8,418 nt of DNA from the NCBI GenBank assembly GCA_018818365.1, contig JAHISH010000231.1:1-8418 (forward strand). Reading direction: 5' to 3'. A program made the position numbers and the translations under genes. Below the pieces are notes generated by a model, which worked only from the letters and a program-made list of their open reading frames with translations, had not been told where the DNA came from and made no database searches. Source of the DNA: Candidatus Omnitrophota bacterium (GTDB lineage Bacteria; Omnitrophota; Gorgyraeia; Gygaellales; Profunditerraquicolaceae). How positions within the stretch are numbered: position 1 is the stretch's first letter; every line of letters begins with the position of its first letter. Below, piece after piece: positions 1 through 5,792 of this stretch.

Positions 1-1028
1 TGACGGGTATCGAGAATGTTGCCCATAATATCGCTGCGCATATGACCGGATACCGACTTATCGTCGAGAAATCCACGGTCCCTGTCGAAACCGGGGAGTG
101 GGTAAAACATACAATTCAGACGTATCTAAGAGGGAAAGGTTCATTTGACGTGGCGTCGAATCCGGAATTCTTGCGCGAAGGTTCTGCCATCAATGACTTC
201 ATGCATCCTGACCGGATTGTGATCGGGGTAGAATCAAAGAAGGCACAGGATTTACTGACGCGAATTTATAAACCTTTAAATGCGCCGATCGTCGTTACTA
301 ATATAAAATCCGCGGAGTTGATCAAACATGCGTCAAATGCTTTTTTGGCAAATAAGATATCATTTATCAATGCCATCGCGCGTATCTGTGATATGGTGGG
401 AGCGGATGTGGAAGAGGTATCTCGAGGTATGGGGCTTGATAAAAGGATTGGTAAAAGTTTCTTGAACGCAGGGCTGGGGTATGGGGGTTCGTGTTTCCCT
501 AAGGATTTGGATGCCTTTATCAATATTTCAGCAAAACTTGGCTATAATTTCGAGCTTCTCAAGAGTGTGAAGAAGATCAATGAAGAGCAGAAGAACCTAG
601 TCTTGAAGAAGGTAAAGGATAAATTGTGGATCATTAAAGACAAGACCATTGGTATCTTAGGACTTGCGTTTAAGCCGGATACCGATGACATCCGTAATGC
701 GCCGGCCCTGGAATTGGTCCGGGCTTTGCAGAATGAAGGGGCTCGTATAAAGCTATATGATCCTCAGGCTATGCAGAAGGCGCGGGGGGTCCTTCGGGGG
801 TGTAGTTTTGGAAAAGACCCGTATGATGTCTGCCGTAATGCCGATTGCCTCTTGGTGGCTACTGAATGGAATGAATTCAAGGAACTGGATTTCATTAAGG
901 TTAAGAAGCTTCTTAAACGGCCACTTATCATTGATACCCGCAATATCTATGATCCGGTGCGCCTGAAGCAACTGGGCTTTGCGTATTGTGGAATAGGCCG
1001 GAATGTACGAATTCAGAAGAATGTCTAA
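1..1028 (+). CDS. ugd: UDP-glucose 6-dehydrogenase, 5'-truncated by the window edge
   Basis: It oxidises UDP-glucose to UDP-glucuronate in two NAD+-dependent steps in the cytoplasm. The reading frame (codons from base 3) is open to the left edge, so the ATG at 42 is internal. About 95-100 N-terminal residues, including the first Rossmann GxGYVG motif, must lie upstream. Numbering from that ATG, the middle domain has STVPVETG and SNPEFLREGSA, then ELIKHASNAF with the conserved Lys95 and Asn99. The catalytic cysteine is Cys151 in GLGYGGSCFPKD. The C-terminal UDP-binding Rossmann domain follows, with GILGLAFKPDTDDIRNAP, LLVATEWNEF and IIDTRNIYD. SCFPKD with NPEFLREG is typical of UDP-glucose rather than UDP-N-acetylhexosamine dehydrogenases. 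The product would feed the UDP-xylose synthase three genes downstream. The stop overlaps the next gene, suggesting co-translation. Family assignment is very secure and substrate is likely. Confidence 0.95.
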   Translation, partial: TGIENVAHNIAAHMTGYRLIVEKSTVPVETGEWVKHTIQTYLRGKGSFDVASNPEFLREGSAINDFMHPDRIVIGVESKKAQDLLTRIYKPLNAPIVVTNIKSAELIKHASNAFLANKISFINAIARICDMVGADVEEVSRGMGLDKRIGKSFLNAGLGYGGSCFPKDLDAFINISAKLGYNFELLKSVKKINEEQKNLVLKKVKDKLWIIKDKTIGILGLAFKPDTDDIRNAPALELVRALQNEGARIKLYDPQAMQKARGVLRGCSFGKDPYDVCRNADCLLVATEWNEFKELDFIKVKKLLKRPLIIDTRNIYDPVRLKQLGFAYCGIGRNVRIQKNV

Positions 1029-2334
1029 TACCACGTATCGTCTTTTAATCCACAAGATAAACAAAAAGAAGATTACTCTCGGAGTCATAGGATTAGGGTA
1101 TGTAGGTTTTCCTTTGGCTGTTGAGTTTGCTAAACGCGGGATCCCTGTCTGGGGAATGGACGTCGACCGCGATCGTATCGCCAGAATAAAGAATAGACAG
1201 TCGTATGTATCCGATGTGAGCTCATCAGAATTGCGTAGAGTTCTTGCGTCGGGTAAACTTACGGTTTCGGAAGATCTTTCATTGATCTCGACACTCGATG
1301 TCGTAATTATATGCGTGCCTACCCCTTTAAAAAGGAAGTATCATCCCGATATATCGTTTATCGAAAAGGCGATTCACATGATCGCGCGATATCTCCGGAA
1401 GAAAACCTTGGTTATTCTAGAGAGTACGACCTACCCGGGAACGACTAAAGAAGTTATTCTCCCTTATTTTGTGAAAAAAGGTTTTGCGCACAATAAGGAT
1501 TTTTTCCTGGTATTTTCCCCAGAAAGAATAGACCCTGGCAACAAAAAATTTCCCCTTAGGGGAATCCCCAAGATAGTCGGAGGTATTACGCCGGAAGCCA
1601 CGCAATTGGCGGTTGCGGTATACCGGCATATTATAAAAAAGGTGGTCCCGGTCTCATCGGCGAGGACTGCGGAAGCAGTGAAATTGCTTGAAAACACCTT
1701 CCGCCTGATCAACATCGGTTTAATCGATGAGTTAGCGATGATGTGCGATGCCATGGGGATCGATATTTGGGAGGTCATTGATGCCGCAAAGACCAAGCCA
1801 TTCGGTTTTATGCCTTTCTATCCCGGGCCTGGGGTGGGGGGGCACTGTATCCCTAAAGACCCTCTCTATCTTTACTGGAAGGCGCGGCGTTTCGGCTTTA
1901 AATCGCGTTTCATAAAGCTTTCTTCTGAGATTATCAATGCAATGCCCGAATATATCGTCCAGAGATTGGCAAGGGCCCTTAAGGCAAAGAAAAAGACGCT
2001 CAAGCGAGCACGGTTTCTTATTATCGGAGTCACCTATAAAAAAGATATAAAGGATTTGCGTAAGTCTCCGGCACTCGATGTTATCGTATCTTTGAAGAAA
2101 AAGGGAGCGCTGGTTTCTTATTTTGATCCCTTGATCCCTTATTTGTCCTTGTCCGATATTCATTTAACTTCAGAGCCATTGACCAAGAAGACAATTCCCT
2201 CTTTTGATTGCACGGTAATTCTTACCGACCATACGAATGTGGATTATGGGTTATTGCGCGCTCATTCCCGGTTTATCTTTGATACGCGCAATGTATATAC
2301 GCAGACAATCCCCGGAAGGATCGAACGGCTATGA
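1021..2334 (+). CDS. wbpA: UDP-N-acetylhexosamine-type nucleotide-sugar 6-dehydrogenase (WbpA/TviB class)
   Basis: This NAD+-dependent enzyme probably oxidises C6 of UDP-GlcNAc (or UDP-GalNAc) to the uronate. The N-terminal Rossmann motif GVIGLGYVGFPLA is followed by VVIICVPTPL, ESTTYPGTT and FSPERIDPG. The catalytic Lys is in EAVKLLENTFR (Lys221 from this start) and the catalytic Cys is Cys276 in GPGVGGHCIPKDP. The C-terminal domain has LIIGVTYKKDIKDLRKSPALD and FDTRNVYT. FSPER plus GGHCIPKDP distinguishes this class from the preceding UDP-glucose dehydrogenase. At about 437 residues it has normal family length. Two in-frame starts exist, ATG 1003 (26-base overlap) and ATG 1021 (8-base overlap). 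I chose 1021 for the shorter overlap and ordinary N-terminus, but neither has a strong ribosome binding site. It ends in an ATGA junction with the epimerase. Exact substrate is inferred from the family; other nucleotide sugars, such as UDP-ManNAc, are possible. Confidence 0.9.
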   Translation: MSNTTYRLLIHKINKKKITLGVIGLGYVGFPLAVEFAKRGIPVWGMDVDRDRIARIKNRQSYVSDVSSSELRRVLASGKLTVSEDLSLISTLDVVIICVPTPLKRKYHPDISFIEKAIHMIARYLRKKTLVILESTTYPGTTKEVILPYFVKKGFAHNKDFFLVFSPERIDPGNKKFPLRGIPKIVGGITPEATQLAVAVYRHIIKKVVPVSSARTAEAVKLLENTFRLINIGLIDELAMMCDAMGIDIWEVIDAAKTKPFGFMPFYPGPGVGGHCIPKDPLYLYWKARRFGFKSRFIKLSSEIINAMPEYIVQRLARALKAKKKTLKRARFLIIGVTYKKDIKDLRKSPALDVIVSLKKKGALVSYFDPLIPYLSLSDIHLTSEPLTKKTIPSFDCTVILTDHTNVDYGLLRAHSRFIFDTRNVYTQTIPGRIERL

Positions 2335-3272
2335 GAAGATACCTGGTAACTGGTGGGGCAGGTTTTATTGGTTCGCATATCGTGGAGTCGTTAGTCAAGA
2401 AAGGACATTTCGTCAGGGTTTTGGATAACTTCATAAGGGGGAAAAGAGAGAATTTACGCGCCGTCTGCAAAGATGTTGAAGTAGTGCGCGGAGATATCCG
2501 TTCCCAGGAAGTGTGCCGTCGTGCAACGAAGAGAATAGAGGTGGTTTTTCATCAAGCGGCTTTACGTAGCGTCCCCCAATCCATGCGCGTGCCCGCTGAG
2601 TATAACGCAGTCAACATCTCGGGGACTCTTAATCTCTTGGAGGCCAGCCTTCAGAATAAAGTGCGGCGTGTTATCTTCGCTTCTTCAAGCTCCGTCTATG
2701 GGGATGTTCCGGTATTCCCTCAGAAAGAAAGTTTTCTCCCGCAGCCTGTTTCCCACTATGCGTTAACGAAGTTGGTGGGGGAACATTATTGCAAGATCTA
2801 TAACGGTCACTACGGTCTGGAGACGGTGGCGCTGAGGTATTTTAACGTGTTTGGCCCGCGTCAGTCACTTGATGATGAATACGCGATCGTAATTCCTAAG
2901 TTTATTGATTGTATGTTACGCAAGAAATCTCCGCCTATCTTCGGTAACGGCAGACAGTCCAGAGATTTAGTTTTTATAGATAACGTAGTTCAGGCTAATC
3001 TGCGCGCCGCCGATAGGTACTGCGTAGACGGAGGGGTTTTTAATGTGGCGTCGGGGAATGATACGACTATCTTAGAGCTGGTGGCGATTCTTAATAAGAT
3101 TATGCATACGAATATTAAACCGGTCTTTATGCAAAAGAGGCCAGGGGATGTCTTCAAGACCCTTGCGGATTTGTCTCTTGCGAGGAAAGCTATAGGGTAT
3201 ACCCCCTGCGTAGAATTTTCTCAGGGGCTTATGCAGACGGTAAAGTATTTTAAAAGTCGAGTGGTAATATGA
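2331..3272 (+). CDS. NAD-dependent nucleotide-sugar 4-epimerase (WbpP/TviC/GalE-like extended SDR)
   Basis: A 313-residue extended short-chain dehydrogenase/reductase that likely inverts C4 of a UDP-sugar using tightly bound NAD+. The N-terminal cofactor motif is [10 protein letters not shown] (residues 7-16). The active site has a Ser cluster at 118-121 followed by VYGD, then the catalytic pair Tyr143 and Lys147 in [22 protein letters not shown] and [14 protein letters not shown] are the substrate-binding motifs typical of WbpP and TviC. The ATG overlaps the upstream stop by four bases (ATGA), and AAGGA at 2316-2320 is a plausible ribosome binding site. In the Vi-antigen pathway a dehydrogenase (TviB) and 4-epimerase (TviC) are adjacent and together make UDP-GalNAcA, and the same order is seen here. 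UDP-GlcA 4-epimerase or UDP-Glc 4-epimerase remain possible, since sequence alone does not separate these activities. Confidence 0.88.
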   Translation: MRRYLVTGGAGFIGSHIVESLVKKGHFVRVLDNFIRGKRENLRAVCKDVEVVRGDIRSQEVCRRATKRIEVVFHQAALRSVPQSMRVPAEYNAVNISGTLNLLEASLQNKVRRVIFASSSSVYGDVPVFPQKESFLPQPVSHYALTKLVGEHYCKIYNGHYGLETVALRYFNVFGPRQSLDDEYAIVIPKFIDCMLRKKSPPIFGNGRQSRDLVFIDNVVQANLRAADRYCVDGGVFNVASGNDTTILELVAILNKIMHTNIKPVFMQKRPGDVFKTLADLSLARKAIGYTPCVEFSQGLMQTVKYFKSRVVI

Positions 3273-4207
3273 AACGAAAAAAAGTGGCGGTGGTCACGGG
3301 GGCAGCGGGATTCATCGGGAGTCATCTCTGCGAACGATTGTTGCAAGAAGGATTCCGAGTAGTAGGGGTGGATAATTTTATTACCGGCAGTAAAAAGAAT
3401 ATTGTTCCTTTTTTGCGTGATAGAGACTTTATTTTCTTGGAACATAATGTGACAAAATATCTGCGTATTCAAGGGCATGTTGATTTTTGCCTTCATTTTG
3501 CCTCCCCCGCTTCTCCCGTCGATTACCTTGAATATCCTATCCAGACCCTTAAGGTGGGGTCATTAGGTACCCATAATGTCTTAGGATTGGCGAAAGAAAA
3601 GAAGTCCAAGTTTCTGCTGGCTTCTACCTCCGAGGTATACGGAGACCCCCTTGTTCATCCGCAGAAGGAGGAGTATTGGGGCAACGTAAACCCTATTGGT
3701 CTTAGAGGGTGTTATGATGAATCAAAGAGATTCGCAGAGGCCCTTACTATGGCCTATCACCGAGAGCATACAATAGATACTCAGATTGTGAGGATCTTTA
3801 ATACCTATGGGCCGCGCATGCGCATGCATGATGGAAGAGTGGTCCCGAATTTTATCTATCAGGTATTGCATCATAAGCCACTCACCGTATATGGCCGGGG
3901 TACTCAAACCAGGAGCTTTTGTTATATTGATGATCTTATTGAGGGGATTCTACACATGATGAGATTGCGCATTCATTCTCCGATAAACCTGGGCAATCCC
4001 CATGAATTTACCATTCTTCAATTAGCGCATTTGGTTACGGCACTTTCCAAGTCTAAACAAAGAATTGTCTTTAAGCCCCTTCCCCAAGATGATCCCCGTC
4101 AACGTAAACCTGATATCTCTAAAGCGAAAAAGCTTCTGAAGTGGGCTCCTCTTATTGAATTGGAAGAAGGGTTGCGCAGGACTATCGATTGGTTCAGGGT
4201 TTTATAA
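3269..4207 (+). CDS. uxs: UDP-glucuronate decarboxylase (UDP-xylose synthase)
   Basis: This enzyme decarboxylates UDP-glucuronate to UDP-xylose with a bound NAD+ that is reduced and re-oxidised in each cycle. The 312-residue extended SDR carries [10 protein letters not shown] near its N-terminus and [11 protein letters not shown], which is characteristic of this family. TSEVYGDP follows, with Glu122 as the conserved acid, then the catalytic pair Tyr149 and Lys153 in [28 protein letters not shown] and [15 protein letters not shown] are hallmark UDP-xylose synthase motifs. Length fits bacterial soluble forms, with no membrane anchor as in the animal enzyme. The start overlaps the epimerase stop by four bases (ATGA), with an imperfect GAGTGGT ribosome binding site. 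Its substrate would come from the UDP-glucose dehydrogenase at the head of the same cassette. This is the last gene of block 1. The related ArnA decarboxylase domain (4-keto-arabinose route) is less likely because of the HFASPASP and MRMHDGRV signatures. Confidence 0.93.
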   Translation: MKRKKVAVVTGAAGFIGSHLCERLLQEGFRVVGVDNFITGSKKNIVPFLRDRDFIFLEHNVTKYLRIQGHVDFCLHFASPASPVDYLEYPIQTLKVGSLGTHNVLGLAKEKKSKFLLASTSEVYGDPLVHPQKEEYWGNVNPIGLRGCYDESKRFAEALTMAYHREHTIDTQIVRIFNTYGPRMRMHDGRVVPNFIYQVLHHKPLTVYGRGTQTRSFCYIDDLIEGILHMMRLRIHSPINLGNPHEFTILQLAHLVTALSKSKQRIVFKPLPQDDPRQRKPDISKAKKLLKWAPLIELEEGLRRTIDWFRVL

Positions 4208-4246
4208 CATATTGATTTTGTGATAGTTATATTCCTTTTGAAAAGA

Positions 4247-4254
4247 AAGCGCTT
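4247..4254. repeat. AAGCGCTT palindrome upstream of the -35 box
   Basis: An 8-base perfect palindrome with a central CG. The flanking bases (GAAAGCGCTTCC) are only imperfectly symmetric. It ends three bases before the TTGACA hexamer. Position and CpG-centred symmetry resemble operators of LacI-family regulators, but no regulator is encoded in the window and a short palindrome can arise by chance. Confidence 0.25.
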
Positions 4255-4257
4255 CCC

Positions 4258-4287
4258 TTGACAACACATCCCCCCATATGGTATACT
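4258..4287 (+). promoter_or_regulatory. Sigma-70-type promoter of the cvpA-nif3-dnaG-rpoD block
   Basis: The -35 box TTGACA (4258-4263) matches consensus exactly. The -10 box TATACT (4282-4287) differs from TATAAT at one base. The spacer is 18 bases, one more than optimal, and contains a run of six C (4270-4275). Transcription would begin near 4294, giving a leader of about 30 bases before the cvpA start. It lies in the only sizeable gap of the window and would drive expression of the primary sigma factor gene itself. No mapping data support it. Confidence 0.72.
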
Positions 4288-4310
4288 TACTTATCCCAGT
4301 AAAAAATTTT

Positions 4311-4318
4311 GAGGAGGT
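4311..4318 (+). promoter_or_regulatory. Strong Shine-Dalgarno GAGGAGGT for cvpA
   Basis: This near-perfect complement of the 16S rRNA 3' end sits five bases before ATG 4324, which sets that start. A second ATG at 4320 is out of frame, only one base from the Shine-Dalgarno sequence, and opens a ten-codon frame ending at 4352. It is too close to be used efficiently. Confidence 0.8.
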
Positions 4319-4323
4319 AATGG

Positions 4324-4905
4324 ATGCTTGCCCATATTATTCGTCAGTTTAATTGGTTTGATATAGTACTAGTTCTTCTTATTTTACGGATTTTGTTTTT
4401 GGCAGTAAAAAGCGGTTTATCAATTGAGATCTTCAAGTTCTTAGGAACGCTTACCGCGGTATACTTTGCGCTCCATTATTATACGGTGCTTTCTGATTTC
4501 ATACTGTCGCGTGCAAATCCGAGGGGACAAATCCCTCTAGAATTCCTTGATTTCATTATCTTTATAGGGATTACGATAGTAAGTTATGGTTGTTTTGTGC
4601 TTTTACGCATGGGATTTCACCAGTTTATTACTTTGGAAGCGGTGCCGCAGCTTGATAAGTGGGGGGGGTTTGTTTTGGGAGTGGCAAGAAGCATATTAGT
4701 GGCGGGGTTAGTTTCTTTTATGTGCACGATTGCGTCCGTAGGGTATTTGAAAAGAAGCGTCCAACATTCTTTGCTGGGTCAGCGCTTCTTTTATGTAGCT
4801 CCCCATACGTATACCTGGTTATGGGATTCCGTCGCCTCAAAGTTTACTAGTGAAGAGAAGATCAATCCTACTATTCTAAAAGTTAAAGAAGGCTTTCCAC
4901 AATAA
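4324..4905 (+). CDS. cvpA: CvpA-family integral membrane protein
   Basis: A 193-residue polytopic inner-membrane protein of the CvpA (colicin V production) family, whose molecular role is not well settled. The N-terminus FNWFDIVLVLLILRILFLAVKSG is the usual CvpA opening, with Asp at the start of the first helix and a Gly-rich turn after it. Hydrophobic segments are visible at about residues 11-29, 33-53, 72-95 and 112-138, followed by a polar C-terminal tail. The segment from about 108, LDKWGGFVLGVARSILVAG, matches the conserved family motif before the last helix. It is the first gene after the promoter and is read from a strong ribosome binding site. Its stop and the next start share one base (TAATG). 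A run of eight G at 4661-4668 encodes part of WGG in the conserved motif. No enzymatic motif is seen. Confidence 0.85.
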   Translation: MLAHIIRQFNWFDIVLVLLILRILFLAVKSGLSIEIFKFLGTLTAVYFALHYYTVLSDFILSRANPRGQIPLEFLDFIIFIGITIVSYGCFVLLRMGFHQFITLEAVPQLDKWGGFVLGVARSILVAGLVSFMCTIASVGYLKRSVQHSLLGQRFFYVAPHTYTWLWDSVASKFTSEEKINPTILKVKEGFPQ

Positions 4906-5783
4906 TGAACTTATCGCAATTCTACCGAAGGGCGATCTCTTACGGGATTTCTCTCGATCCGCGAAAAGACAAAAACGCGATAAAAGGATACCCTGATTCC
5001 GCAATTTTACACGGTACGTTAGATACCCGTGTGCAGAAAATCATGGTGGGGATTGATATTGAAGCAGGCGAGCTTCTGCTGGCCGAGCAAATCCGTAGGC
5101 GGCAAGGGTTAGATTTGGTGATTGCGCATCATCCGGAAGGAAGGGCGGTTGCGCTTCTGGCGGAAGTAATGCAGTTACAAGTAGATATCCTTACCAGTAT
5201 CGGAATCAAGAATTCAGTTGCACAGAGAATGTTGGATGAAAGAAAACGTGAGGTGCAAAGGCGGCTTCTTCCTGCCAACCATACCCGCGCGATCGATGTC
5301 GCGCGTATATTGGACCTGCCGTTTATGTGCATCCATACCCCCGCGGACAATCATGTGTTCCGTTATATTGAAACGTTGCTTAAAAAGGAGAACCCGGTCA
5401 TTGTCCAGGATATTCTCAAGATACTTTTAGCTATTCCAGAATACCAGGGGGCTCAAAGAAACGGGGCTGGTCCTACCGTTATCTTAGGTAATCCTCGGCG
5501 AAGGGTAGGGAAAGTGTTGGTTGATATGACGGGAGGCACCGGGGGGTCCCGGGAAGTATTTGATAAACTCTATGCGACCGGCATTCGTACGCTGGTTTGT
5601 ATGCATCTTGGTGAAGAGCATTTTAAAAAAGCAAAAGACGCCCATCTCAATGTGGTCATCGCAGGCCATATTTCTTCGGATACCTTAGGGTTGAATCTGC
5701 TTATTGACAAAATTGAGCAGGATTCGGATGAATCATTTCAAGTAGTAGATTGTTCGGGTTTTACCAGAATCAAAAGATACTAA
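4905..5783 (+). CDS. Nif3-like (DUF34) dinuclear metal-centre protein
   Basis: A 292-residue protein of the Nif3/DUF34 family, often labelled GTP cyclohydrolase I type 2 homologue. The true reaction of most members is unproven. The N-terminal half has KIMVGIDIEAGELLLAEQI followed by DLVIAHHPEGR, with His75-His76 as the expected metal ligands. CIHTPADNHV places His144 and Asp148 like the HTNLD ligand motif. The C-terminal half has VLVDMTGGTGGS, matching the family's Gly-rich strand-loop, and then VVIAGHISSD. In the last motif His255-x3-Asp259 replaces the usual His-x3-Glu, an atypical feature. Length is between the short E. coli YbgI form and longer Bacillus forms with a PII-like insert, and no clear insert domain is apparent. 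AAAGAAGG at 4885-4892 may be its ribosome binding site, and TAATG coupling to cvpA is likely. Linkage to dnaG and sigA is also known in Bacillus. Confidence 0.8.
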   Translation: MNLSQFYRRAISYGISLDPRKDKNAIKGYPDSAILHGTLDTRVQKIMVGIDIEAGELLLAEQIRRRQGLDLVIAHHPEGRAVALLAEVMQLQVDILTSIGIKNSVAQRMLDERKREVQRRLLPANHTRAIDVARILDLPFMCIHTPADNHVFRYIETLLKKENPVIVQDILKILLAIPEYQGAQRNGAGPTVILGNPRRRVGKVLVDMTGGTGGSREVFDKLYATGIRTLVCMHLGEEHFKKAKDAHLNVVIAGHISSDTLGLNLLIDKIEQDSDESFQVVDCSGFTRIKRY

Positions 5784-5792
5784 CATACGAAT

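Noticed and set aside
753..1088. 111-codon reverse-strand frame opposite the two dehydrogenase genes
   Set aside because: It overlaps the ends of two well-supported genes, has no recognisable domain, and is explained as antisense shadow.
1732..2163. 143-codon reverse-strand frame
   Set aside because: It lies wholly opposite the conserved C-terminal half of the WbpA-type dehydrogenase, and its translation has no family-like motifs.
3813..3830. 18-base alternating pyrimidine-purine tract (Z-DNA-like) in the UDP-xylose synthase gene
   Set aside because: It encodes the conserved PRMRMHD motif, so coding constraint explains it without a structural role.
4320..4352. Ten-codon frame starting at ATG 4320 beside the cvpA start
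   Set aside because: Only one base separates it from the Shine-Dalgarno, so initiation is unlikely. It is out of frame with cvpA, whose own ATG at 4324 has proper spacing.
4659..4850. 63-codon + strand frame inside cvpA
   Set aside because: It has no ribosome binding site and overlaps the conserved CvpA segment. It is mentioned only as the frame that a poly-G slip would enter.
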